Source: Conchocele bisecta (lineage: Eukaryota; Mollusca; Bivalvia; Lucinida; Thyasiridae). Taken from it: DNA of 64,000 bases. Numbering within the stretch: position 1 is the first letter of the stretch; every line of letters starts with the position of its first letter. Under the pieces are notes generated by a model. That model ran no database searches, was not told where the DNA came from, and saw nothing but the letters and a program-made list of their open reading frames with translations. The stretch is taken from the NCBI GenBank assembly GCA_029237695.1, contig CM055275.1:87098433-87162432 (forward strand), given 5' to 3'. Both the position numbers and the translations under genes were made by a program. Below are positions 20,716 to 33,249 of the stretch, one piece after another.

Positions 20716-23476
20716 TGAGTAGTAAGGAAAATTTATATACTCTCCGATGCAGCAGCAGCCAGAGTGGAGTGGAGGCAATACAATGTAAACGTATGAGGAT
20801 CGATTGCTAGATTACTCGAATATCTAGGGTATGCGAGAGTTATCGTTCTTGATGCTGGGAGGTAATATGACTTCCCTTACCGTTACCGATTCCTGCGAAA
20901 AGGGGTCTTATGATCGTTGATAGACCGATGTATACCTCGAAATACACACGTACATATTCGTCGGTAATTGTCCGTTCGTACGTCGGTCCGGGCCAACATC
21001 GGGGGTTTAGGAGCTTAGGGTAAGGGTTAGTAACAAAGGATTCCTTTGTTATAGTCGGTAAGCTCGTAATTCCATTGATCTTTAGGAGCTAATCCTTTGA
21101 TCTTTTAAAGAACAAAAAGCTCATAACTCCCAAATGTTTGAACGTCCGTCCGTCCGTCCGTCCGTCCGTCCGTGTGGACGTTCGTCCGTCTGTGTGGACG
21201 TTGGTCTGTCCGTCCGATCGTTCGATATTAGCGAGACACGACAAACCAAAATGGCGGACGAGTTCGTATAAATTGTCGATTGATCATCATTATCGACTGG
21301 CCAACAGCGTAGACCAAAATGACGGACGTTCAGCGCGTTCCACTGCGAACATTCATACACCGCTAGTACGAGCTATTAAAGGTATTCTATTAATCGATCG
21401 CTCGATATTAGCGAGACGGGACAGACTAAAATGGCGGACGAGTTCGTATTAATTGTCGATTGATCATCATTATCGACTGGCCAACAGCGTAGACCAAAAT
21501 GACGGACTTTCAGCGCGTTCCCCTTCGAACAATCATACACCGCTAATACGAGTTATTAACCGTACTCTATTAATATAATATGGAATAGTGTAGACCCTGA
21601 TCATATAGTCCGTCGATTGTTTGTGAACAGTTTTCGTAATTTACGGACGTACGTTAAATTTCGTAATTCTTTTTTCAAGGAAAATCGCAGTTGTCCTAAG
21701 GTAATATAATCATTGTACATAGTGTATTCGTAACATAGGCTGACAATGGAATCGAATTTGACGGGGGTTAAGCCGGCCAATTGTTTAAATCGCTCGGTTT
21801 TCAATGTATCTTAAATCAATAGTGTCCAATATTGATGCGGGACTTAGCGCTTCCATAGAGACGGTCGGATAATGTCAACGGTTATATGTACAAAGAATAT
21901 ACATATAGAATACTGACGTTCGAGGTACTGGTGCTCGACTGTACATCAAAGAACATATTTTTCCGTCGTAAATGTATACACTGAACACTTTTTATCCGGG
22001 TTTACGCCGGTCGAGTTATTTTAAAATGTGTTTCATTACGTATTTTCAATACATTACCTAGATATTTAACTTATTCTATGTAGAATTATATTTCGCATGT
22101 ACTCTGAAAACGTTGATGTAAATTACGGGAAAATGGTAAAATCGTGCATATATTTTATGAAGTAACGCAGATTTTTAACATATTGACTTAAATATCACAT
22201 TTCGGGTATAAACATATTTCGCATGTATTCTGAAAACGTTGATGTAAATTAAGGGAGAAAAATATACGCACGATACGGTGTAATGTCCGATCATTATGAT
22301 GGACGCTGTCAAAATACAATCGGAACATTGTATTAATTAAATATCAATTGGTATTATGTATATAAAACATACTTCAAGTTTCACCTTGTCTGTCCGGGCC
22401 AACGTCCGGGGGTTTGAGAGCTTAGGGGCGGGGTTAGGAACAAAAAATTCCTTTGTAATATTCCGTAAGCTCATAAACTCTATTGTTGTTTAGGGGCTTT
22501 TTCCAAAATGTTGGAACGTCCGTCCGTCCGTCCGTCTATACATTTATTTTTTAATACTTTCGCAAAACCTTAACATCGGGTGTATGACCTATATTTCCAT
22601 TGCTCAGAATTGGTTCATAGTTCACACACGCATTGTCCTAATGGTTCTCTAGCGCCCTGTGACAGATATACGTCCGCGCCCATAAACCCAGGGGCCAAGG
22701 TTACATATTTTACGGCGTCCAGAAGCCTTAACGCTCTGGATTATTGGTCGCCATAGGGGTCCTATGTGTGTCGACTGGCCACATTTTCTAGTTTATCCTC
22801 GGCGTTCGTTAAGCACGATTACCGTTTGTTTTGTATACATACGGTATAGGGTACAATGATCAGTAAAAGTCGGTGCTATGAGACGTTTGTGTCATGCATT
22901 CCGCATGTACTCTGTTTTTGGTCAACTTTTGACGTTGATATTCGCGGTACTCTATTAATATATTATGCAATAGTGTAGACCTTGATCACATTGCATAAAT
23001 GTTCCATTTGTACACTGATCGACTTCGTAATTCATTTTTCAAGGAAAATCGCTGTCGTCCTAAGGTAATATAATCATTGTACATAGTGTATTCGAAACAT
23101 AGGCTGACAATGGACAATGAATTTGACGGGGGTTAAGCAGGGCTAATTGCTTAAATCGCTCGGTTTTCAATGTATCTTAAACCCCCAAAAGAAAATACAT
23201 ATCATTTGATTCACCATGTTGTAAATACGATACGTCCTAGAAAATACCGAGGCCACATTGGTCATGTAACCAATAAGACGCGGACTATACACATTGATAT
23301 TATCGCATAGAATCGTTTCTGTATTGGGCGTTCAGTAAACTGTTATACCCGTATTAGTTTATGCCAATATTATTTAGGACTCGCTGAAGCCGTTTACGTT
23401 TTCGATCACTTACACATATTTTTTCATAGAGCCCGTTTTATTTTTGGGCAATACTGGTTGTATTTTATGAAACACG
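20716..23476 (+). repeat. Left arm of a large inverted repeat
   Basis: About 2.76 kb that recurs in reverse complement at 30111-32356. Anchors include TACTCTCCGATGCAG, GGTATACATCGGTCTATC-like sequence, CCGGGGGTTTGAGAGCTTAGG and CATTTGATTCACCATGTTG. The left arm carries two tandem 178-bp copies (21217-21395, 21397-21572) and a second copy of a segment found again at about 22950-23190. The right arm lacks this stretch, about 21195-21815. CCGT tetranucleotide runs occur at about 21140-21175 and 22515-22540. No credible transposase was seen. Confidence 0.85.
21217..21572. repeat. Tandem pair of ~178-bp units
   Basis: Two adjacent copies share GATATTAGCGAGAC, ATGGCGGACGAGTTCGTAT and GCGTAGACCAAAATGACGGA with few differences. 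The pair is present only in the left arm of the large inverted repeat. Confidence 0.85.
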
Positions 23477-24040
23477 TCCCAAAGAAGAAAACAATTTAAA
23501 TTTTTGTAATGTCCTTTTTACATTAGGTCGTCGGTTTCATAAACCATCTAAATTTCGTGACACGTTTGTGTAGTCCCGTCTAATTGATATTTCATGTTAT
23601 ATACATATATATTTTGTTGTATACTCGAACGTGCATACGCGCACTATTTATCGAGCTATTTATTCACATGGCTGAGCAATACATATCGCTTACGCTTGAG
23701 TATATTTTAAAGGTATAATCAAACGTCAGTAATCGGTGTTAGGTGGCGTTCGTATTTTATACACTGCGTTTACACAGTATATACGATTCGAATGAACGAA
23801 TGGAAACAAACAATTACATGTTGCACGCGCGCCGCGTGCGTGCTTGCGTGCGTGCGTGCGTGCTGTGCGTGCGTGCGTGCGTGCGTGCGTGCGTGTGTCA
23901 AATATACCTTATTTAAATAAACAAAATGTATATATATAGTTCATAAGACTTCGTGTTTTTTTTTCATCCTTTTTCCTCGTTCATTCCCGAACATAATATG
24001 TTGTGACGCTCATTTTAACCGTCTCGCCGATTCAGTTCAA
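23477..24040. other. Inner end of left arm with (GTGC)n microsatellite
   Basis: 23670-23755 (ATCGCTTACGCTTGAGTATA, CAGTAATCGGTGTTAGGTGG) is found again in reverse complement at about 28148-28240, so the inverted structure extends further inward than the main arms. 23835-23898 is a run of GTGC/CGTG repeats. Otherwise unassigned. Confidence 0.6.
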
Positions 24041-24286
24041 ATGGTGGTCTCTAATATTTTGGATTTGCTAGAAGCGTGTGTGTCTACTGTCCGGCTGTTC
24101 TATAAGCCCGTAGGTTACGGACCGTTTCTGCAAACACTCGGAGAAATAAACGTTCCACACAGTTTCTTAGTATATGACGCAAAGTCTCAGGCAACAGTCG
24201 TGGATCCGCGGAAATATGTGACTAGCAACGGTGGGGGCAAACACTTGTCAAGATTTCCTGCGATTGGTCGTTGGAAACGGTATTAA
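24041..24286 (+). CDS. Hypothetical 81-residue ORF, weak
   Basis: Open from an ATG at 24041 to a TAA. The product has no recognised domain; it includes YGPFLQTLGEINVPHSFLVY and a basic C-terminus. It is one of the few ORFs in the centre of the large inverted repeat and could be an exon or chance. There is no supporting promoter, splice or homology signal, so confidence is low. Confidence 0.15.
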   Translation: MVVSNILDLLEACVSTVRLFYKPVGYGPFLQTLGEINVPHSFLVYDAKSQATVVDPRKYVTSNGGGKHLSRFPAIGRWKRY

Positions 24287-25053
24287 CACCATGCTGCACT
24301 GTTGTGTGCAATGTAGACGTTGGTCAGCATGCATGTCTATGCCGGTTAAGCGGCGTGCATTCCGTATTGGTTGATTATGAAATTTCATGAGCACGCTTTC
24401 TCGGCGCGCTGTGTTCAAATTCGAGAAATTTGACTATTCGAGAAATCCGTAATAAATAGTATATTTAAACAAAATGTTGGGCCGTTAAGCACCAGTCCAT
24501 TCTATTCAATTTTGCAGACTACTGGTACGGCCATGAACCAAACAACAACATTAACTCAGTGTATGACACGGACAACATGTATTGATAATGTTGTCTGATA
24601 CAATGCGTGGACAGTATATAAATGCATATATTACATATTACGGACGAGACAGCAATAACAATCGTTATCAGTACTTTAAAGACACAGGATGTCAGATATG
24701 CCCAGAAAATGATGATTATACAACAGATTACTAAAACATAATTGTATTGCACATTTATTATGGTATTGAAGAACACAAGTTTAACTATCCGTCAGCCGAA
24801 AAAATTTTGGTAAAACTATGTTTATAGTACTGACAAATAACTAGACTTGAGTTCGCTAGATTTTCTGCAATCATGGTTACTGAGTTAATTTAACTAGTAG
24901 ATATATCTTGAATTGAACGTATTTACATAGGTGGTAAAGTTACCGGTCTAACCAGTTCAGTCTCAATTAATGGCCTCGTCCAAGAAATTTGATGGGTATC
25001 ACTATCAGACCGAAGAAAAATACAAAGGATAGTTCTCGTAAAGAATAGAAAAG
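24287..25053. other. Intergenic, nothing recognised
   Basis: AT-rich sequence. Minus-strand open frames (24519-24776, 24923-25117) are Ile/Leu-rich from composition and show no domain. The 24923-25117 frame overlaps LINE remnant DNA on the other strand. Confidence 0.45.
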
Positions 25054-25635
25054 GCAGGTAAGCTTCCAACATGTCTACACGAATTATTACCAAAACTTGT
25101 CGGAGAAAGTAGTCCATATGAATTGCGTAATTGGAGCAATTTTATTGCATTAGCCAGACGAACAGAAATTTACTCGAAATAATTTATACCGTCTTCTATG
25201 ACAATATGGAGCGAGTTAGTTGAGGAAATTGAGATTCCTTCTTCAATAGCCGTTTTTCAAGACAGGTTAAAACAACTATTCAAACCGCCTATTGCTCCAG
25301 AATACTATCTGATCGGTGATAGAACGCAATCTGTTTTTACCACGCCCGTATACGAAAGCAATGTAGTAAACTAAATTTAGACATTTGTTATGAATAATCT
25401 GCGAGAATCACCATTGTGTGACTGTACACTTGATATAGAAGATGCCGAGCACTTCTCTTTATAATGCCCGTCATTCCATCAGCAACGCCAGAAACTACTT
25501 ACCGCAATGCGTACAATGTAGTTATAGATAACGGGTAGTATTGACGGGTTGTATTGTGGGGAGTTAATATATTTTGAAGGTAATGCTAGCTCTTTTTTAG
25601 AAGTCCAAGGCTAAATTAATCTTACTCGTCGTTTC
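25054..25635 (+). pseudogene. LINE C-terminal fragment (remnant)
   Basis: One plus-strand frame, with a few stops, reads GKLPTCLHELLPKLVGESS, YELRNWSNFIALARRTE, FIPSSMTIWSELVEEI, then CDCTLDIEDAEHFSL and FHQQRQKLL. I recall this order (Arg-rich -RRTE-, FIPSS--IW--L, then C-C----EDAEH) as the C-terminal region of non-LTR retrotransposon ORF2 proteins of invertebrates. In-frame stops and the absence of any RT domain show an old 3' fragment. Recognition is from pattern memory only. Confidence 0.65.
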
Positions 25636-27046
25636 AATAATCAAGGTATACCTATTCACATGTTCCTGCTTTGTGAAAACTATGCTTACTCGGTGGCCCG
25701 ATCTTGGGATGTCAATTGGTCTGTATTCACAGGACAGTGCAACAATAATTATTGGCTATCTTCGCTTATTCTTACGATGACATACATGTCGGTGTGGGTG
25801 TTTAATAATATGTGACGGTGGGTGGAGAAAGGGAGGTGATCGCACCTCTAGTCAATAAAATTACTAATGCACCGGAACACCACCGTGGCCCATAAACGTT
25901 TTATAAATACAAATTGTTCGAATAACGTGAGCGTGTCATTGACTGAATGACTAGCAGCGCAAACCTTAACCAGACTGCGCTGTTGCGCACACTCATCAGG
26001 GTCTGCGCTGTTCTCATGGGTCATATGCCTCGTTTCTCCAACCACCGTGGCACGACGGTTGGTACGTTATACTTTACGTGACATGTTATACAATTTGAAA
26101 TCCTAATTCTACATGTATTTACTCTATAAAAATTTACATTATACATACAATGTATAAACATGTATGTCTAAAGTCATTATACCACATGTTATAGTGCATG
26201 AAATAAGTAATTGGAGAGGGCTGTAACTAATGTTGTTAAGACTTGTTGCCCATCCCGTTTGCTTTTCTTAATAGTAAAGTGTATATTTTGAAATATTGTA
26301 TACTGTCTATAAACAGCAATAAAAATGTTTAAATATCAATTCATAACTAAACGGTTCTATGTTTCCTGGTACAGTGCATCGTGTTACAGTAATAGCGGAC
26401 ATGCATTTCAGTTATCAAATTATTTACAATATTTATGAGACTGTACACATGTATATAGGGAACAAACACAAACTCATTGGATGTTTATGAAATAAAACAG
26501 TGAGTTCAGTGAATATATGCCATTCGCAGTATATAAAGCCAAAACAAACGACGTATTGAACATGATGTCCGAGATATCATCTGAGACATAGTGACTTTAA
26601 TCTGATCATTCTAACCAGTGAGAATATCCATATTGCTGTACGGCCACGGGTACATTGTCATCTGTGTGACTGTAACTGGGGAAATCTGGCTGACAATACG
26701 CATAAATTCGAAGCCGGTGTATTTTCAGGTCGGCTGCCATAGATCGGTCACCTGATATGCGCTTGCTAGATGCATATGAGTGGTGTTTTACGAGCGAACA
26801 GTTTTTTGTCTGAGGCGGGGCCCGGCTTATTAACGGAACATCAGCATTTGCCACGTGCGGCTCGTCTCAAACATAATACGGTCCATTGTGTCAGCCGCGG
26901 TGCATACCACACTGTAATGAAACAAGAAAGGTGAAACGGTATTTCCGGGTTGTTTTAAATCTTGAGAAAGAGACACGACGTTTCTACTCATATATGTTCG
27001 TACTCTTAGATAACGTAACAGCATCACATACATTTATGTAAGCTCT
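25636..27046. other. Centre of the large inverted repeat, no firm gene
   Basis: 25659-25730 matches 30030-30101 in reverse complement. 25879-25888 and 26041-26050 are identical 10-mers (CCACCGTGGC) bracketing about 150 bp that resembles other MITE remnants in the window. Minus-strand frames 26606-26854 (82 residues) and 26830-27033 overlap and have no recognised domain. Confidence 0.4.
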
Positions 27047-28147
27047 ATGCTCCGTACATGGAGTCAACCCAGAACCAAAATCGGGCTGCGTGAAGTGTTA
27101 CTAAAGTACATGTACATCATATTTGTAATTCGACATACTGTGAAAACAGCATGGTGGTTTGGGGAACTGCGCTATTTATGCAGCCGTGTCTATAACGGCG
27201 GTGTTAGTTTTGCACATTGCGTAAGTCACACGAAATTTATCATAATGCATGGACGCCGGACAACAATTGGAAAGAGGTATTTAAATGTAAATGCTTTTGT
27301 AATGATGAAAACGTCTGACGATCCGACGTAGATACCAGCGGCATGCTGAACAATCTGTTTAGACGAATACTCTACGCGTGTTATATTTCATGTATCTACA
27401 TCTTCGTAATAAACACAGCGTGTGCAAGAAAGTTTTTGGGAACACACATACCAGCCAACTGCTCGGACAATATTCTCCCATACGGTAAAACTGGCATGGT
27501 AAACAGAACTACTTTCCCGAGCGGACGGAAGGTCGTCCAGTTGTTTATGGTATTTCTGTGCACCGTCCACTTACTTTTCCCTGTCTTTCTGCGTGTGTAC
27601 TACGTGTTATGTTTACTTTTTCTCGACATTCAAATGATGTGTATACACTGCGTTACCGCCCGAGTCTAGTTCGTTGTCTATGATTGTTATGGTGTTATAT
27701 TGTACTTGGCGATGGGCATTCGCTGTGAACGTATTCCATTATAGAGTTCGCTCTGCAGTTTGGGACGTAGAGGGCAGCCACTTGCATGATGTCAGAAAAA
27801 GCTACGTGACATTTCGAACACCCATTATGTATATCAACTGGAGTATTGAAACACTCGCATTTTCTTTTTCTGACTATCTACGGAATAACTCACCTTTTTG
27901 TCTGCATACTGAAGAGAGCAAAATTGCCGGACTAGTGTATGACCCGATCAGACTGCAAAAGGTCACGATTACGAGCATGTGTCAGTCCGAGATGCGCACA
28001 TTTTGTAATAACACAGTACACGACATTTAACATTAGCATTAGCGTAACTCGATGTTTAACTCTTAATTCCGAAAAAGTACGTATTGTAAATCGCGAACGG
28101 GGTTTGGTTCGTTCACATCGCAGAATTACCGTAATGGTACTTATATG
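27047..28147. other. Region with three plus-strand ORFs of unknown status
   Basis: Frames at 27047-27331, 27343-27669 and 27674-28030 follow each other on the plus strand with small gaps and cover almost 1 kb, which is unusual for this AT-rich window. None shows a domain I know. The three are in different frames, so a single protein would need splicing or frameshifts. They could be exons or a decayed gene in the centre of the inverted repeat. Confidence 0.3.
27343..27669 (+). CDS. Hypothetical ORF with signal-peptide-like N-terminus
   Basis: 108 residues from an ATG. Residues 1-27 combine a basic start (NNLFRR) with a hydrophobic stretch ending in NTACA, which looks like a signal peptide or anchor. 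A hydrophilic middle with one N-x-S and one N-x-T site (ANCS, VNRT) follows, then a second hydrophobic block (about 66-100). No family is recognised. The second hydrophobic block may be intron read-through. It lies in the centre of the large inverted repeat with another open frame just downstream (27674-28030). Confidence 0.2.
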   Translation: MLNNLFRRILYACYISCIYIFVINTACARKFLGTHIPANCSDNILPYGKTGMVNRTTFPSGRKVVQLFMVFLCTVHLLFPVFLRVYYVLCLLFLDIQMMCIHCVTARV

Positions 28148-28366
28148 ATGCAAATGCCACCTAGCACCGATTACTGACATATGATTATACCTTTAAAGTA
28201 TACTCAAGTGTAAGCGATATGTACTGCTCATACATGTAAAGCATTAATAAACAATATGTACATATATGTACATTGACACTAATGTTGATGATGATGATGA
28301 GGATGAATACAAATGCCGTTAGACATTCACTCAAATTTATGAGTACATGCGGAATATAAAGAAGGT

Positions 28367-28400
<34 letters not shown>

Positions 28401-30110
28401 TAACCAAATCTAAAACGGATGTAGCAAATATCTAGACGAGCGTTACAAAAAGTAGAACGCGCGTCATAATATGTAACGAAACGTAACGAAAAATAAAACG
28501 TCTTCTATCATGTCTATGGAAAAATAAGTTAAAACGAACAAAAATCGAAACACGGCTGGTATTTGGTAACATTATGTTTACATAAAACTTTCCGAACTTA
28601 ACACAAAACTGAACGCGTGTCACAAACATGCGTAAACAGTACACTGGTCAGTGTTTATGCGGGGATTAGAGGTTCCATGGAATAACCGTATAATCGGTTT
28701 CCCTATACCTATTTCCCGTTTTAAATGTATACACTGAACGAGATTTTGTATGCGGAACTGGGTTTACTCTGGTCGCAATATTTATAAAAATGTGGTACAT
28801 TACGTATTTTTCAATAAATTACCTCGACTGTTAACTACTCTGTAGAAGTATATTCCGCTCGAAAAACGTGTTCGGTAGCACATGAGAATCGTCTCCAAGT
28901 ACGACATATCCGACATAAAAGCACCATCTACACTGTCCGTTGTACGTTTCACAACTGTTCGTCCGCGTGTCTAGCGTACATTTCACGACCGTACATGACC
29001 CGGTGTCCGGTCCCATACCACACCAGTGTCAATTAGCTCCAGTCCCAAAAGCAATATGATCAATACATATCGTAATACTTTTTAATGGGACATAACAGGA
29101 TTTAGCTCTCAAGTATTGTATACTCCAAAGTGGTCATATACATGAACTAACATTACAATCTGGAGTGGACAGATATTTTGGACAATGTTTAATTCTAATT
29201 ATGACCATTTCAGCTATGCATGTATGGGTATTTGGTTTATAAGACTATTAGAAACGTGAACTTAGTTTGCAAGTATTGCAACAGTTGCTGACAATTGTGT
29301 GGATTAGAATTGCATAAAATAATTCTAATCGGAATCGACACCACTTAACAAATGACGTTAGACATTCACTCAAATGTATGAGTACATGCGGAATATAAAG
29401 AGGGTTGATGATGATGATGATGATGATGATGAATAACCAAAACTAAAACGGATCTAGCAAATATCTAGACGAGCGTTACAAAAAGGTGGAACGCGCGTCA
29501 TAATATGTAACGAAACGTAACGAAAAATAAAACGTCCTCTGTGGAAAAATACGTTAAAACGAACAAAAATCGAAACACGGCTGGCATTTAGTAACATTAT
29601 GTTTACATAAAACTTTCCGAACTTAACACAAAACTGAACGCGTGTCACAAACATGCGTAAACAGTGCAGACCCTCATCGAACACGGATGAGGATAACTGA
29701 TGACATGTTTTTTATTGAGAAATAAGGCGAATAAATTATCCTTGTATGGGAGACCCTTGGAGTCATTTTCTAAGGCAACGATGGATTGTAGACATTTTAT
29801 CGCAAACGGCAAGGGTTTGCGAACTGCACCGAGAACAACATGTGTACTATGTATTCTACATCAAATATTTGTAACAAATTCCAGCCGCCATTTTGTATCT
29901 GGAAGATTTTTGTAAATGGCCGCCATAAAATCAATATCCCTGAGACGGGAGATAATCTGCGCTACATTCGATCTTTTAGAACCAGTATCTATTTGATGAA
30001 CCCATTTATGTTACTAAAAGATCGCATGTACAAATACAGACCTATTGACATCCCAAGTTCGGGCCACCGAGTAAGCATACTTTTCACAAAGCAGGAACAT
30101 GGAAATTAAA
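28148..30110. repeat. Inner right-arm segment with duplicated 330-bp block and (GAT)n
   Basis: 28148-28240 is the inverted match to 23670-23755. A block of about 330 bp, 28312-28640, is repeated directly at 29351-29664, each copy with a (GAT)n run (28367-28400; 29406-29431). The two copies share CGAGCGTTACAAAAAG and ACATTATGTTTACATAAAAC and differ by small indels. 30030-30101 matches 25659-25730 inverted. This stretch has no counterpart of equal length on the left side. Confidence 0.75.
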
Positions 30111-32356
30111 CGTGTTTCATAAAATACAACCAGTATTGCCCAACAATAAAACGGGCTCTATGGAAAAATATGTGTAAGTGATCGAAAACGTAAACGGCTT
30201 CAGCGAGTCCTAAATAATATTGGCATAAAATAATACGGGTATAACAGTTTACTGAACTCCCAATACAGAAACGATTCTATGCGATAATATCAATGTGCAT
30301 AGTCCGCGTCTTATTGATTACATGAAAAATGTGACCTCGGTATTTGCTAGGACGTATCGTATTTACAACATGGTGAATCAAATGATATGTATTTTCTTTT
30401 GGGGGTTTAAGATACATTGAAAACCGAGCGATTTAAACAATTGGCCGGCTTAACCTCCGTCAAATTCGATTCCATTATCAGCCTATGTTTCGAATACACT
30501 ATGTACAATGATTATATTACCTTAGGACGACAGCGATTTTCCTTGAAAAAAGAATTACGAAATCGATCAGTGTACAAATGGAACATTTACGCAATCTGAT
30601 CAGGGTCTACACTATTCCATAATATATTAATAGAGTACCGCGAATATCAACGTCAAAAGTTGACCAAAAACAGAGTACATGAGGAATGCATGACACAAAC
30701 GTCTCATAGCACCGACCTTTACTGATCATTGTACGCTATACCGTATGTATACAAAACAAACGGTAATCGTGCTTAACGAATGCCGAGGATAAACTAGAAA
30801 ATGTGGCCAGTCGACACACATAGGTCCCCTATGGCGACCAATAATACAGAGCGTTAAGGCTTCTGGACGCCGTAAAGTATGTAACCTTGCCCATGGGTTT
30901 ATGGGCGCGGACGTATATTTGTCACATGGCGCTAGAGAACTATTAGGGCAATGCGTGTGTGAATTATGAACCAATTCCAAGCAATGAAAAGATAGGTCAT
31001 TTACCCGAGGTTAAGGTTTTGCGAAAGTATTAAAAAATAAACTAATAGACGGACGGACGGACGGACGGACGGACGTTCCAACATTTTGGGTTTATGGGGT
31101 ATTTCCATTGTTTGAAGAACAATGAAAAAAACATTTACCCGAGGTTAAGGTTTTGCGAAAGTATTAAAAAATAAACTAATAGACGGACGGACGGACGGAC
31201 GTTCCAACATTTTGGGTTTATGGGGTATTTCCATTGTTTGAAGAACAATGAAAAAAAACCTAAACAACAATAGAGTTTATGAGCTTACGGAATATTACAA
31301 ATGAATCTTTTGTTCCTAACCCCGCCCCTAAGCTCTCAAACCCCCGGACGTTGGCCCGGACGGACAAGGTGAAACTTGAAGTATGTTTACATACATAATA
31401 CCAATTGATATTTAATTAATGCAATGTTGCGAGTGTATTTTGACAGCGTCCAATCATAATGATCGGACATTACACCGTATCGTGCGTATATCTTTCTCCC
31501 TTAATTTACATCAACGTTTTCAGAGTACATGCGAAATATATTTATACCCGAAATGTGATATTTAAGTCAATACGTTAAAAATCTGTGTTACTGCATAAAA
31601 TATATGCACGATTTTACCATTTCCCCGTAATTTACATCAACGTTTTCAGAGTACATGCGAAATATAATTCTACATAGAATAAGTTAAATATCTAGGTAAT
31701 GTATTGCAAATACGTAATGAAACACATTTTAAAATAACTCGACCGGCGTAAACCCGGATAAAAAGTGTTCAGTGTATACATTTACTACGGGAAAATATAT
31801 TCTTTGTACGTATAACTGTCGACACTATCCGACCGTCACTATGGAAGCGCTAAGTCCCGCATCAATATTGGACGAACGTCCACACGCGGACGGACGGACG
31901 GACGGACGTTCCAATATTTTGGGTTTATGGGGTATTTCCATTGTTTGAAGAACAATGAAAAATCCCCTAAACAACAATAGAGTTTATGAGCTTACGGAAT
32001 ATTACAAAGGAATATTTTGTTCCTAACCCCGCCCGCCCTAAGCTCTCAAACCCCCGGACGTTGGCCCGGACGGACGGACCGACTTACAAACGGACAATTA
32101 CCGACGAATACGTACGTGTGTATTTCGAGGTATACATCGGTCTATCAACGATCATAAGACCCCTTTTTGCAGGAATAGGTAATGGTAAGGGAAGTTATAT
32201 TACCTCCCAGCATGAAGAACGATAACTCTCGCATACCCTAGATATTCGAGTTATCGAGTAATCGATCCCCATACGTTTACATTGTATTGCCTCCACTCCA
32301 CTCCACCCTGGCTGCGGCTGCATCGGAGAGTATAAAAAGTTTTCCTTACTACTCAC
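30111..32356 (-). repeat. Right arm of a large inverted repeat
   Basis: Reverse complement of 20716-23476. It lacks the left arm's 21195-21815 segment, and instead carries a local tandem expansion: the block from TTACCCGAGGTTAAGG through TTTGAAGAACAATGAA occurs at about 31010-31130 and 31135-31250, with a partial third near 31905-31962. GGAC runs sit at about 31050, 31180 and 31890, at positions matching the CCGT runs of the left arm. The ORF at 30417-30599 corresponds to 21601-21804 in the left arm. Confidence 0.85.
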
Positions 32357-33249
32357 GTGCGTGTTAGCCAGAAGTTGGCACTTTCATCACGTTCTCTCGA
32401 TTCAAAATTCGTGTACAAAAAGGTGTCATCTTTGCAATCGAATTATCAGAAAATACGTTGTCATTAGTATTGTAATCTTGATCATTTTACATCATATTCA
32501 TTTCTGCGTTTGGGCATACCAGACACGTTCCTCAGAAAAGCAGTCAATTTTAGCTATTTTCAACCGTCCCGTGATGCCTTAAGTGAAAAGTCTGATTTTT
32601 CAAGGTGTCATATTTCACCTCTAACCAGTATTGTTTGACAGAAGAAAATGTTCCAAGATAACATCCAGCAGCTTTAGTTTACTGCAGCTTTCATTTCGTA
32701 CATTTTTCTTTGATTGTGCTTTACGTAAAATTGATGAATTTAGCAATTAAAATATATTGCATTCCGACCAATTATAATAAAATGTATTAGTATACATTTC
32801 ATATAATACATACATGTAAAACAAAAACACCCATTTGTCTATATTGCGGAATAAGTAAAAATCAACATATTATACAATGTCTGGAGACGTTATATTTAAT
32901 TTAAAAAAAATTCTGCAACAATATATTTTCAATAGTTTCATATAGCAACATTTTTTATAAGGAATACGATTAGCACAAATTGGTTTTTGTCATTTTATCG
33001 GTGAATACATGTTACATGTTATAACAATACTTAATGTTCAGTTACTTGAAATCACTGAAAATCAAAATTTGGGGATTCAAATAATACATGTAATTAACTT
33101 GCCAATGGTATTGTTTTTATTTTGTTTTTCATGTTTGCATGCATGTACCTGTCTGTATAGCCATGGACACGTCATTTTAAAACAATGTTTTAAAAACATG
33201 ATTATTTTTACGAATTGATGGTCAGAAATATTCTAAAACGATTTAAGAA
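32357..33249. other. Intergenic between right arm and second TIR-element copy
   Basis: About 32610-32650 and 32823-32885 are reverse-complement matches to 19043-19085 and 19487-19545, so fragments of the left flanking element are present here inverted. A GTG-started frame at 32361-32582 has a hydrophobic segment but no recognised domain. No gene is supported. Confidence 0.5.

Noticed and set aside
20587..20778. 63-residue minus-strand ORF at the edge of the inverted repeat
   Set aside because: Translation of repeat DNA shared with 43980-44126 and the arm end; no domain.
21121..21452. ORFs with RPSVRPSVR-type repeats
   Set aside because: Translation of the CCGT tetranucleotide run.
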